A DNA stretch of 51,197 nt from NCBI GenBank assembly GCA_020047725.1, contig JAIFNM010000047.1, positions 1-51,197 on the forward strand, read 5' to 3'. The DNA is from Betaproteobacteria bacterium (lineage in GTDB: Bacteria; Pseudomonadota; Gammaproteobacteria; Burkholderiales; Rhodocyclaceae). Positions 17,130 through 25,870 of this stretch are shown here, in pieces. Both the position numbers and the translations under genes were made by a program. Positions within the stretch are counted from its first letter, which is position 1; each line of letters starts with the position of its first letter. The notes under the pieces are model-generated. The model was not told where the DNA came from. It made no database searches and saw nothing but the letters and a program-made list of their open reading frames with translations.

Positions 17130-17386
17130 CAGCATGTCTTCGCTTGTCGTCACCGCCAGTTGCTGACCCGTGATGGCTCGCATACATCCTGCAGAAGCAT
17201 GAGGCGGCAATTACGCGAGACCGCCCCACAATCGGATGCGAAAATATTGTTCCTCATGTGATGCGCTTTAGTTGCGCTTTGGCGCTGTTAAAGTCGGAGA
17301 CTGACGTGGCAGTGATCCATGGCTATCTTGGGCACACGGGCGTCGCCACAGCTGACCGATCGAACGCGACGATCAAGAGGTTATAA
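17130..17386 (+). pseudogene. Tyrosine recombinase/integrase C-terminal relic, frameshifted
   Basis: Two adjacent frames carry the end of a phage-type integrase. The first part (VFACRHRQLLTRDG) resembles the VF.N..G.PLTR.G segment. After a shift near 17180 a second frame reads YILQKHEAA, HVMRFSCALALLKSETDVAV then IHGYLGHTGVATADRS. The catalytic HxLRH box has become HVMRF and the nucleophile tyrosine expected after LGH..I.TT..Y is a serine, so the enzyme is dead. It ends in TAA at 17384-17386. Confidence 0.75.
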
Positions 17387-17416
17387 CGCGAAGCATTGCA
17401 GTCGTTCTAGATGCAC

Positions 17417-17840
17417 TTAGGTATCAGAACTGCACATGCTAAACCGAGGAAACCGGACCAGTTCTTGCTTGCCGTCGGGCGTCACGCCGATGATCACCAG
17501 CAGGCATTGCCGCGCATCCTTTTCCTGGCGCAGACCGGTATGGATGCCGTCGGCCCACCAATACACGTAACGACTCGCCGCCATATCTCGTTTCATCCAG
17601 GCATCGTGCTCGGTCGCCCATTCGCTTTTTAGCCGGGAAACAACGTTCGGGCTCAGCCCTTTCGCCTGATCGCCAACCAATACTGTCAAGGCGTCGCGCA
17701 TATCACCCGTGGAAAGCCCTTTCAGGTACAGCCGCGACAGCGCCGCCGATATACGCTGTAAGCGGCGAACGAACGTCGGCACCAGCGTCGAGTTGAATTT
17801 GACGCCGCCCCCAGAGCGGTCACGCACCTTTGGTATCCGA
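17417..17840 (-). pseudogene. IS256-family transposase fragment
   Basis: About 140 residues of a Transposase_mut protein (normally about 400). KVRDRSGGGVKFNSTLVPTF, LYLKGLSTGDMRDAL, then RYVYWWADGIHTGLRQEKDA and CLLVIIGVTPDGKQELVRF match the DDE region around the first catalytic aspartate (WADG). Both the N-terminal start and everything after ELVRF are missing. It abuts the FkbM methyltransferase remnant at about 17840. Confidence 0.85.
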
Positions 17841-18345
17841 CGTTTCAAGCGCTACATCGTCCGGGATGTCCAGCATGTTGATGGCCGCGATACCGGGATA
17901 GGCGTTTTCTGAATCGCTAAAATAGTTGTCCGGACTGTATAACAGTGGGGAGTGCCAACATGTTCGGTAACCGAGTTCGCGCATCAAGCAAATCAAGGGT
18001 GGCGAAAGGTCCGGGCGGTCGTTCTCAACATAAAGGAAGGAAAGGTCGCGGCCAATGATTTCCCAAGCACCGGCCAGTACCGAACATTCGATACCTTCGA
18101 CATCAGCCTTGATCGGTCGCAGGCTGAGATTGTTGGTCTGTTCGCGCAAAAACTGGTCAAAGCTGACGAGACTTGCCGGGGTGCCCTCCGTCCCGGACAT
18201 CAGACTCACGCCACCGAAATTCCCGCCCTGCTTCGTCGAGTGCAATGGCCGCTTTCCAGGCAGTTATGGCGTCCTCGGGTTGGGCTTGCTTTCCGTACAA
18301 ATCACCCAGATCGATCCACGCTGATGAAGAGGAGTGCCTACCGAG
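17820..18345 (-). pseudogene. TPR/FkbM-family methyltransferase remnant
   Basis: Two frames are involved. At 18235-18345 the minus strand encodes a TPR unit (AWIDLGDLYGKQAQPEDAIT then AWKAAIALDEAG). From about 18235 downwards a different frame encodes the C-terminal half of an FkbM SAM-dependent methyltransferase (NFGGVSLMSGTEG, IKADVEGIECSVLAGA, FLYVENDRP, LGYRTCWHSPLLYSPDNYF). The SAM-binding N-terminal half is missing, so a deletion with frame change fused the TPR end to the methyltransferase end. Such TPR-FkbM proteins usually modify surface glycans or flagellin. The gene is inactive here. Confidence 0.7.
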
Positions 18346-18785
18346 CTTCATAGTCATAATGTCCAAACACCACGCAAAGAATTCGATAGTGTCCGCTCGG
18401 AATACCAACGCCAGATTCCTGAAAAAACGCTGACCAGTCTCGATTGTTATGTAACCTGCGTTGTCGGCCCAAACGATGAAACAGTAGCTATTGACCTTCC
18501 GACTCTTCGGATTCCGATCGAGTTCGGCGAATTCAACACCAGCCTCAACGCTTTTCCTGACATTTCTGACGCCTATACGCAATCGCCGTAAGCCTCCAAC
18601 CACCCCATCTGTACTCGTCGGTTAAAGCGATGCAGTCTTTGATTCTTTTCGACGGTTCATGCGGAGAAGAGACGGGGAGCAGAGTTTTCTCGGAATGCAC
18701 TGCTCCACGAAGCAGTATTCATGCTCGTCTCGGGGCGGGCAGTGAGAAGCGGAAAAGATCGCTCCAAACGGCCCTCATTCCGTGC

Positions 18786-20300
18786 TCAACGGTCGGTCAG
18801 ACTCCTCAAATGTCCCACAAGGCTTCGATCTGTCAGGACGTCGTAGGCTGATTGAATATCCGGGGACAATGGCCGATCTTTGTCAAGGAACGGAACTGCC
18901 ATTCGCAGCGCGTCATACAGCATTCTCGATCCACGTCCGAGGGTGATTTCCGGCCGAAGGTCCACGGCTTGGGCGGCGTGCAAAGCCTCGATTCCCAGGA
19001 TATAGAAAGCGTTGTCGATAATCTTCCGCGTCTTTTCTACCACAAAGGGGGCGTTGGTCGCATGATCCTCCATCTCCCCTGCAACTGAATAGTAGTCAGT
19101 CGAAGCCGGATTCATCAGATGCCTGATTTCGGCATCCAGGGACGTAAACGGTTTCTGAATCGTCTGATAGGCCTGAACGGCTCCTTCGTTCGGGCTCAGG
19201 AATCGCGGCAGATTGGTAAAGCCTGGATCGGAGAGCTTGACCGTCCGGTGGCAGGCGCTCCTTGCCAAGTGGGCAACGGCTTGCCCCAGCATCTCAAAGC
19301 CAAGAACCCAATTGGTAATTTCAAAGTTGCAGCAGGAGATTATCTCCTCGGCTTCAACAAGAACGCAGGGGTTGTCGTCCGTTGAGTTCAACTGGATCGT
19401 CAGCAGCGGGCTGACATACTCCAGGGCATCCATCACCGTACCGTTGATGGCAGCTGCGCACCGGAAGCTCAGCGGGTCTTGAAGGGACTTCGTAATACCC
19501 TTGCTTCCCAGATAGCTACCGTCCAGGAGCTTTCGGATGGCGGCGGCACAGCGAATCTGGGATTTCATCTGCCGGGCTTCGTTAGGTTCCGGTCTGAAAG
19601 GCGTTGTGTTGCCGTCGAAGCCCTCGAGAGAGAGGGCAAAGACCGCATTGGCCACATCCAGGAGCTGTCGTGCTCGTTCTAACACCAAGGCCCCGGCCCC
19701 GGCAGAAAGGGCGTTTGATGAAACAATGGACAGTCCGTCCTTGGGGCCAAGCACCACCGGTTCCAGTCCCTCTGTTTTCAAGGCATGAAGCGCGGAAACC
19801 TGGGTTCCCTTATAGAACACATCCCCTTCCCCGATCATGGCCAAGCCGATATGGGAAAGATTCGAGATGTCACCCTCACCGACGCTGCCCCGTTCGGGAA
19901 CAACCGGGTGGATACCCCGATTCAGAAACTGGCGATACATTTCAACAACGTCCAGTTGGACTCCGGTCCGCGCACTCAGCAGCGTGTTGAGACGCGCCAC
20001 CATGGCGGCTCGAACCTTCTCTTCAGATAGCGAAGGGCCTACTGCCACGCAGTGAGCATAGATCAGGTTCCGGTTGTATTCCTCAAAGTACTTTTCGAAA
20101 ACCTTCTTGTCCTTGTTCCAGCCAACACCGACGGTGAAGCCGTAAATGGGGACATTCGTGTCAGCCAGGCGGAATACCAGCGCGCGGGACTCCTTCAGAC
20201 GCTCAAGCGCCCCCGCGTCGATACCAACCTCCAATTCTCCTCTTGCGACTCGACAAGAGTCCTCGATGGTCAAATTACTGCCGTTCAGTGATAGTTGCAT
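18786..20300 (-). CDS. Predicted ergothionase (ergothioneine trimethylammonia-lyase), MIO-less HAL family
   Basis: 504-residue member of the histidine/phenylalanine ammonia-lyase superfamily. The active-site tyrosine is kept at Y53 (YGFTVGVG). The loop that in histidine ammonia-lyase reads GSVGASGDLAPL, with Ala-Ser-Gly cyclising to the MIO electrophile, reads GSVGEGDISNLSH at 138-150: the triad is absent and the loop is one residue shorter. Ergothionase is the known family member that works without MIO, because trimethylamine is already a good leaving group; it yields thiourocanate. A BCCT carrier precedes it and genes for all later steps follow across the locus. A different MIO-less lyase activity remains possible. 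The ATG at 20300 follows GGAAGGG. Confidence 0.8.
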   Translation of the reverse strand: MQLSLNGSNLTIEDSCRVARGELEVGIDAGALERLKESRALVFRLADTNVPIYGFTVGVGWNKDKKVFEKYFEEYNRNLIYAHCVAVGPSLSEEKVRAAMVARLNTLLSARTGVQLDVVEMYRQFLNRGIHPVVPERGSVGEGDISNLSHIGLAMIGEGDVFYKGTQVSALHALKTEGLEPVVLGPKDGLSIVSSNALSAGAGALVLERARQLLDVANAVFALSLEGFDGNTTPFRPEPNEARQMKSQIRCAAAIRKLLDGSYLGSKGITKSLQDPLSFRCAAAINGTVMDALEYVSPLLTIQLNSTDDNPCVLVEAEEIISCCNFEITNWVLGFEMLGQAVAHLARSACHRTVKLSDPGFTNLPRFLSPNEGAVQAYQTIQKPFTSLDAEIRHLMNPASTDYYSVAGEMEDHATNAPFVVEKTRKIIDNAFYILGIEALHAAQAVDLRPEITLGRGSRMLYDALRMAVPFLDKDRPLSPDIQSAYDVLTDRSLVGHLRSLTDR

Positions 20301-20342
20301 TTCGAGGACCCTTCCGTAACGATTGTCGTTTGATGTTGTCGA

Positions 20343-21977
20343 CTATTTCTCGACCACGAGGATTTCTACCCCACTTTTCCCGACGACCTGGGCATCAGGT
20401 TCCTCGTCGGGTTCCGCAATGACGCGATCGACGTACCAGACTTTGAAGTAGGAGATCAGCTGCAGGGCAAAGATGAAGAGAACGACGAAGCCGCTAGCAG
20501 CGGCCAGCGCCTTAACCCCATCAACTCCCTGGACGCCACCTCCGAAGGCCGCCATGACGATAGCGACTGCCCCGAGCACGATTCCCCACGCAACTTTCAC
20601 CATCGGAGGCGGCTCTGTGCCGATCGGCACATCCTTCATACACATGGAACCAATATTTGTCAGGGTTGCGTCGGCTGCGGTGATGAATGACACCAGAACG
20701 ACCAGAATATTGAACGGCACAATTATGTAGCCAAGACCATAGGGCAGTTTCTGCAAGAACACCCAGAGAGCCGCTACCGCGCCGCCGTCGTTGATGACCT
20801 TGATCAGATCCGTTTCGCCGCTCATCTGCATATGGATTGCACTGCCACCCCAGATGGCGAACCAGACAATACCGAACACAGAAGGAAGTATCCAGTTGAT
20901 GATCAGGAACTCCCTGATCGTACGGCCATAGGAAATCATGGCCAGGAAAATTGCGGTAACGGGAGCAAACCCGACCCAGAATGCCCAGTCGAACAGTGTC
21001 CAGGAACGCGTAAGGGCTTCGCCGCCAATGTCAATGGGATCCAAACCCCAAAGGAAGAAGTTATGCAGCCACATGGCAAGACCTGCCGTGCCGATCCGCA
21101 TGATATAAACCGTCGGTCCGGCAATCAGCAACAGTGCCAGAAGGAAATAGTAGAACCACGCGTTCCAGTTGCCCAGCACAGCCAGACCCTTGTCAAGACC
21201 CACATAGGACGAAAACGTAAACGCCAAGATTATGAGAATCCCAATCCCTGCAAAAAGCGGCACGCTGGACTCAATGCCGTAACCGATCGACAGCCCGGAC
21301 ATCACCAGGGTGATGCACATGGTGAGCCCGGTAGTGATTCCAATTGCAAGCCCCAGCATGGAGAGCATGTCGACGACCCCGGCAAACATCCCCTTGGTTA
21401 CTTTTTCGCCGAAGAGCGGCTTCAGGGTGGACGTCACCGCCAGACGTTCCCGTTTGTTAAAATAGATGTATGCGACCAATAGTCCGCAGCAGGCATAGAT
21501 CGCGTAGGGTACGAAGGTCCAGTTGTAGAAGGATCGAGCCATGGCAAATACGGCAGCCTGCGGGGTTTTCGCTGGAATGCCCAGAGTATTCAATTCGCCC
21601 CAAACGTTCCCGAAATAGATCAATGGCTCGTTGACTCCCCAAGTGACAATTCCGGTGGCCACACCGCCAGTGAGTGTCATGGCAAACCAGGTTCCGAAGC
21701 TGTACTTGGGTTTGGCGTTCTTTCCGCCCAGCCGTATGCTGCCGAACTTCGAGAAAATCATGATTGCCATGAACACGAATGATGCCATGACAGTCAACTG
21801 AAATAGCCACCCGAACGTGTCCAATGACCAGAAGAAGAAAGCCATGACACTCTTGGTTAGAGCGTCTTTGTTTGTAATGCCAAGCACGGCAGCGCCGCCA
21901 ATGACGACATACGCCGGAATAAAGACCTCCCAACGAATCAAGTCCCTCAACCTCTTGCTTTCTTGCGCTTTGCTCAC
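20343..21977 (-). CDS. BCCT-family betaine transporter, predicted ergothioneine importer
   Basis: 544 residues with about 12 membrane helices. TGGVATGIVTWGVNEPLIYF and LFDWAFWVGFAPVTAIFLAM, containing the tryptophan/phenylalanine cluster near the substrate site, are characteristic of betaine-choline-carnitine carriers. GTG is the likely start, with AAGGAGGGG seven bases before it. It ends 42 bases before the lyase gene, so the two are co-transcribed. Ergothioneine is a trimethylated histidine betaine, so a BCCT carrier beside the lyase fits import of the pathway substrate. Carnitine or glycine betaine could be alternative cargoes. The acidic cytoplasmic tail (EPDEEPD) is short. Confidence 0.82.
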   Translation of the reverse strand: MSKAQESKRLRDLIRWEVFIPAYVVIGGAAVLGITNKDALTKSVMAFFFWSLDTFGWLFQLTVMASFVFMAIMIFSKFGSIRLGGKNAKPKYSFGTWFAMTLTGGVATGIVTWGVNEPLIYFGNVWGELNTLGIPAKTPQAAVFAMARSFYNWTFVPYAIYACCGLLVAYIYFNKRERLAVTSTLKPLFGEKVTKGMFAGVVDMLSMLGLAIGITTGLTMCITLVMSGLSIGYGIESSVPLFAGIGILIILAFTFSSYVGLDKGLAVLGNWNAWFYYFLLALLLIAGPTVYIMRIGTAGLAMWLHNFFLWGLDPIDIGGEALTRSWTLFDWAFWVGFAPVTAIFLAMISYGRTIREFLIINWILPSVFGIVWFAIWGGSAIHMQMSGETDLIKVINDGGAVAALWVFLQKLPYGLGYIIVPFNILVVLVSFITAADATLTNIGSMCMKDVPIGTEPPPMVKVAWGIVLGAVAIVMAAFGGGVQGVDGVKALAAASGFVVLFIFALQLISYFKVWYVDRVIAEPDEEPDAQVVGKSGVEILVVEK

Positions 21978-22124
21978 GAAATACCCCTCCTTTTTTTGAA
22001 ATTCCCGTAAAAAACTAACTGCTCATGGTTTCTGCTCGTTTCGCTTTCCTATGCGTTTCTATGCCCACCCTGCCCCCTTTTTTTGAAGAACGGCTGCTGT
22101 TCAAGTGGGTTTCCCACTTGCCAA

Positions 22125-22463
22125 TTACTGTCCAGCATTTCTGGTCGCGGTCGTGTCGATCCTGGCAATCGATTTTTTTGCAACCTCATCGAGTGCTTCC
22201 TCGTATCCGGCGTCGGCATACCGCAATACGCCACTGGCCGTATCGTTGGTCAGCGAAAGACACAAGCGCTGATCGGCCGCCTCTGTTCCGTCGGCGACTA
22301 CTGTTACGCCAGCGCTGGTCATGTAGCCGCTGTAACCCCCACCGCCTGAATGGATTGCCACGAGGACGGCACTGGACGAACAGTTGATCATCGCGTTAAG
22401 CAACGGCCAGTCGGCGATTGCACCGGATCCGTCGCGCATGTTTTCAGTCATGATGTTCGGATG
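22125..22463 (-). pseudogene. C-terminal remnant of a second thiourocanate hydratase gene
   Basis: About 112 codons read HPNIMTENMRDGSGAIADWP, then LLNAMINCSS and IHSGGGGYSGYMTSAG, nearly the same as residues 443-550 of the intact hydratase at 24188-25870 but with roughly one in five positions changed, so it is an old paralogue. It has no start of its own. Its 5' end is fused out of frame to the start of a desulfurase gene at 22448-22579. It lies 148 bases before the BCCT gene. Confidence 0.88.
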
Positions 22464-22579
22464 ACCGCCATGGTCCCAAGCTCTCGTCCGTGTTCTGCCC
22501 AACCGCCACCACCACAAGCGAAGATCGAACCGCCTTTGACAGCTGCCTCGACATCCTTGAGCGTCAGAATGCGTCCCAT
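22448..22579 (-). pseudogene. 5' remnant of a second DUF917 desulfurase gene
   Basis: From the ATG at 22579 (GGGGGAGAG just upstream) the frame reads MGRILTLKDVEAAVKGGSIF then ACGGGGWAEHGRELGTMAV, matching the first 38 residues of the intact desulfurase (MRRVLTLDDVKAAVKGGSVF, ACGGGGWAEHGYELGSMAV). After the junction near 22465 it continues in the wrong frame of the hydratase for four codons and stops (43 residues in all). A deletion between the two genes at a shared ATGGCG explains the fusion. Confidence 0.88.
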
Positions 22580-22724
22580 CTCTCCCCCTATGTGTCGTAA
22601 TCCATGGATGCAACAGCGTTAAGAACTTAAGAAGGTTTTCTCAACGTGTCGCATGCAAAAGCATCAGTGCTTACGATACTAGGTAGGTTTTTTTATAATG
22701 TCGCATTCCTTTTTGTTTACATGC

Positions 22725-22741
22725 CATAACACCGAGTTATG
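22725..22741. promoter_or_regulatory. CATAAC-N5-GTTATG palindrome, copy 1 (predicted LysR box)
   Basis: Inverted repeat of the T-N11-A type located about 146 bases before the desulfurase remnant start. The sequence between it and the gene (AGGTAGGTTTTTTTATAATG region, 22680-22700) is also closely similar to that between copy 2 and the intact desulfurase, so the two promoter regions are paralogous. This site probably still drives the BCCT and lyase genes. Confidence 0.72.
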
Positions 22742-23026
22742 GCCCTAACGTGGTGCATCGACAAGGGGTTGGTGTCACTCCACAAAGGCTCAATACACAA
22801 GCACGGAACAAAAGTTGTGCATCAATACAGTGCCTTAACGCACCAGGAATGGTCATTAACTTTCCTGCATAGGAGCCTTGCGAAACAGGGCAATTTGGAG
22901 ATAAAGCGATTCCGTTCCTGTGAAAGTTTTCAGCCGCCCGCATCACACCAGCTTTCATTTCGATGTTTGTCGCCATAGTCATTCCTCGTTTCTTGTTCCC
23001 CTCCAAGTCATAGAGGACTTGAAGAT
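22742..23026. other. Gap with a possible truncated minus-strand ORF
   Basis: At 22980 on the minus strand an ATG (MATNIEMKAGVMRAAENF then HRNGIALSPN) follows ACGAGG at a suitable distance and stays open to 22737. The first 35 residues look like protein, the rest less so. No family is recognised. It may be the cut-off start of a gene that once preceded the operon, now broken by the IS1634 fragment next to it. Confidence 0.35.
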
Positions 23027-23034
23027 TTGAAGCG

Positions 23035-23911
23035 CAAGGGTGACGCTGGCCCGTTTCAACCCTCACTCTTCGATCAACGAGGGGTGATCGACGTGACCAG
23101 CGAGCGGTTTCCAGGGGAGCGGCTGGTCGTTTGTCGCAATCCCCTGTTGGCCGAGGAACGGGGCCGGAAGCGCGAGGACTTGCTGGTCGCCACCGAGACT
23201 GAACTGGGGCGAATACGCGCCGCCACGACGCGCCAACGAGCGCCCCTCAAGGGGCAGGACAAGATCGCGTTGCGCGTGGGGGCGGTGATCGGGCACTTCA
23301 ACATGGCCAAGCATTTCACGCTGACGATTACCGATATGACCTTCACCTTTGAGCGCAAGACCGCACAGATTGCTGCCAAAGCGGCCATGGATGGCTTGTA
23401 TGTGGTGCGCACGAGTTTGCCTGCCGAAACGTTATCGGCAGACCAGGCGGTCTCGGCGTACAAGGGACTGGCCGCGGTCGAACGCGCCTTCCGTTCCCTG
23501 AAAACAGTCGATCTGCATGTTCGCCCCGTCTTCCACTGGAATGCGGATCGAGTGCGGGCCCATGTTTTCCTGTGCATGTTGGCGTATTACGTTGAATGGC
23601 ACATGCGCCAGAAACTCAAGCCGATCCTCTTCGATGACGAATTCATCAAGGCGGTGAAGGCGGACCGCCAGAATGTCGTGGCCAAAGCCCTCTGGAGCGA
23701 GGCCGCCCGGGAAAAAGACTCGTCCAAGCAGTCGGCCGATGGGTTGCCCGCGCACAGCTCCCGTACGCTGATCAAAGATCTCGTAACGCTCACGCTCAAT
23801 GTCGCACATACCACCCTGAATCCCAGCGCAAAACTCTTGATCACCACCCGGCCCACCACCGTTCAGGAGAAAGCCTTCCGCCTCCTCGGCGTCACCCCAG
23901 ATCGTACCTAG
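23035..23911 (+). pseudogene. IS1634-family (IS4 superfamily) transposase, 5'-truncated
   Basis: About 290 residues, roughly the C-terminal half of a protein usually near 550. PSLFDQRGVIDVTSERFPGE then RLVVCRNPLLAEERGRKRE and YKGLAAVERAFRSLKTVDLH then VRPVFHW are IS1634 hallmarks; the latter holds the catalytic glutamate. The part with the two catalytic aspartates is missing, so it cannot transpose. It separates the two halves of the ergothioneine locus and is a likely agent of their rearrangement. No inverted-repeat end could be identified with confidence. Confidence 0.85.
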
Positions 23912-24110
23912 TTGCCATTCACCGAGAACTTGATTTCACTATGTCCATCAATGGGTTACTTAACTCGACAAGGTAAAGTTGGGGTTAGTGACACAGTAAG
24001 ACTAGGGTTTTGGCGACTCGACGCCCTATAACCCGCACCGTTGCTGGGGATCGGTGAAAAAATGCCTCGGAAGTTTCAAAGTCGGGCAGACGTCAGCGGA
24101 TCCAACAGCA

Positions 24111-24174
24111 ACGAGGGTTGTAACTGGTTTCGTAGCAACCCTCGTATTTGGCCTATGTGGCTGCGTTTTAGGCC
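24111..24174 (-). terminator. Twin stem-loops downstream of the thiourocanate hydratase gene
   Basis: ACGAGGGTTG (24111-24120) pairs perfectly with CAACCCTCGT (24136-24145). Closer to the gene, GGCCTA (24150-24155) pairs with TAGGCC (24169-24174). Both lie within 80 bases after the hydratase stop. There is no T-run, so termination may be factor-dependent or the hairpins may protect the 3' end. Confidence 0.5.
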
Positions 24175-24187
24175 AGGCCGTCAATTC

Positions 24188-25870
24188 TCAAGGCATCTCG
24201 AATGCGATGGGAACCTTGTATCGCGCGTCATTTGTGTCGATGCGGCCGATGGATCTCCTGGAAACCTCGTCAAGCGAATCATCGTATCCCGCGTCGGCAT
24301 AACGCAGCACGCCGCTAGTTGTATCGTTAGTCAGCGACAAATCCAGACGCTGTTCCGCGGCTACAGACCCATCGGCCACGATTGTTACGCCAGCACTGGT
24401 CATGTAACCGCTGTATCCTCCTCCTCCGGAATGAATCGCCACCAAATCCGCACAGGAAGAGCAGTTGATCATTGCATTCAACAACGGCCAGTCGGCAATG
24501 GCATCGGACCCGTCACGCATGTTCTCGGTCATGATGTTCGGATGCGCCATGGCGCCGGCATCAAGGTGGTCGCGAGTAAAAGCGATCGGCGCGCTGAGTT
24601 CTCCGTCGCGCACCATCCGGTTTACTTCGAGCGCAAGTTCAGTTCGCTCCCCGTGTCCGAGCCAAGCGATCCGTGCCGGCAGCCCTTCGAAAGGAACGTA
24701 TTGCCGCGCCAGACGTACCCAATTTGAAACGATCCGATTGCTCGGGAAGCGTTCAAGCAAGAGATCGTCGATCTTGCGAATATCATCGGGATCGTTTGAC
24801 AGAGCGATCCAGCGGAATGGGCCAATTGCGCGGGCAAACAAGGGCCTCAGGAAGGCTTCCGTAAATATCGGCATTTCGAACGCACGCTCAACCCCACCCT
24901 GCTTGGCGTGGGTACGGATCAGGTTGCCGTTGTCAAAGACCACCGCCCCCTTGTCCAAAAACCCCAGCATTGCCCGGACGTGAACCACAATTGCGTTGCG
25001 GGCGTCCTGCATCAGACCTGGGATGTCAGTCTCACGCTTAGCACGCCACTGTTCCAGTGTGTAACCGGACGGTACATAGCCATAGACCAGATCATGCGCG
25101 GCAGTCTGGTCGGTGACGATGTCGGGGACAATTCCACGGGCAAGAATTTCCGGGTAAACGTCGGCGGCATTACCCAACAGCCCCACTGAAATAGGTTCCC
25201 GCTTTGCGACCGCTCCATTGATAAGGGCCATCGCTTCATCGAGCGTATCAACACGCCTTTCGAGGAAACCGTTTTTGAGCCGCTTTTGCATACTCTCTTC
25301 ATTGACTTCCACGGTCAGGATGGCGGCGTTGGCCATGCGTCCAGCCAGGGGCTGCGCTCCGCCCATTCCTCCTAACCCGGCCGTCAGGATAAATCGCCCA
25401 CGCAGGTCATTGTCGAAATTACGTTCGGCGATCCGGCTGAAAATTTCATAAGTCCCCTGGATCACACCTTGGGAACCGATGTATTGCCAATCGCCAGCTG
25501 TCAGGCCGCCCCAGCAGATCAGATTCTTCTTTTCCAGAGCGTAGAAATTCTCCGCCGTGGCCCACTGGCCAATCATGTTGCAATTAGCCATGATAACCAT
25601 TGGCGCAGCGCTGTGTGTCTTCAATACGCCAATGGGCTTACCGGACTGAACGATCAGGGTCTGATCTTCTTCCAGATTAAGCAGCGCATCGACCATGGCG
25701 CGATACGAAGGCCAGTCGCGCGCCGCTTTACCCAGTGCAGCGTAGACCACCAGCCGTTCTGGCGCTTCGCCAACAGCCAGGACATTTTCCGAAAGGCGCA
25801 GCAGCGCCTCCTGGCGCCATCCCTTGCAGCGCAGTTTAGAGCCGGTTTGGAGTTTGAATGCGGACATCAC
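24188..25870 (-). CDS. Predicted thiourocanate hydratase (divergent urocanase)
   Basis: 560-residue member of the NAD-dependent urocanase family, nearly full normal length, acting in the cytosol. General urocanase features are clear (GGMGGAQPLAGRMA for NAD binding, RDHLDAG, MRDGSDAIADWPLLNAMIN). Segments that bind the imidazole differ from ordinary urocanase: the usual DHLD.GSVASP is DHLDAGAMAHPN (434-443) and the usual LHHGGGVG.G is IHSGGGGYSGYM (479-490). A shift to 2-thio-urocanate fits the neighbours: a MIO-less lyase upstream and a DUF917 desulfurase directly coupled. Its start overlaps the desulfurase stop by 4 bases. Ordinary urocanase activity cannot be excluded, but no hutH with MIO, hutI or hutG is present. 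Confidence 0.8.
   Translation of the reverse strand: MMSAFKLQTGSKLRCKGWRQEALLRLSENVLAVGEAPERLVVYAALGKAARDWPSYRAMVDALLNLEEDQTLIVQSGKPIGVLKTHSAAPMVIMANCNMIGQWATAENFYALEKKNLICWGGLTAGDWQYIGSQGVIQGTYEIFSRIAERNFDNDLRGRFILTAGLGGMGGAQPLAGRMANAAILTVEVNEESMQKRLKNGFLERRVDTLDEAMALINGAVAKREPISVGLLGNAADVYPEILARGIVPDIVTDQTAAHDLVYGYVPSGYTLEQWRAKRETDIPGLMQDARNAIVVHVRAMLGFLDKGAVVFDNGNLIRTHAKQGGVERAFEMPIFTEAFLRPLFARAIGPFRWIALSNDPDDIRKIDDLLLERFPSNRIVSNWVRLARQYVPFEGLPARIAWLGHGERTELALEVNRMVRDGELSAPIAFTRDHLDAGAMAHPNIMTENMRDGSDAIADWPLLNAMINCSSCADLVAIHSGGGGYSGYMTSAGVTIVADGSVAAEQRLDLSLTNDTTSGVLRYADAGYDDSLDEVSRRSIGRIDTNDARYKVPIAFEMP

Noticed and set aside
20832..21482. Plus-strand ORF of 216 codons inside the BCCT gene
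   Set aside because: Composition rich in Asp, His, Gln and Pro is typical of an antisense shadow of a membrane protein gene.
22737..23066. Minus-strand ORF of 109 codons as a full gene
   Set aside because: Its end overlaps the regulatory palindrome and its 5' part overlaps the IS1634 fragment; at most an internal ATG starts a truncated gene.
18786..25870. A histidine utilisation (hut) operon
   Set aside because: The lyase lacks the MIO triad, the urocanase has altered substrate motifs, there is no imidazolonepropionase or formimidoglutamase, and a DUF917 desulfurase and carbamoylase are present instead.
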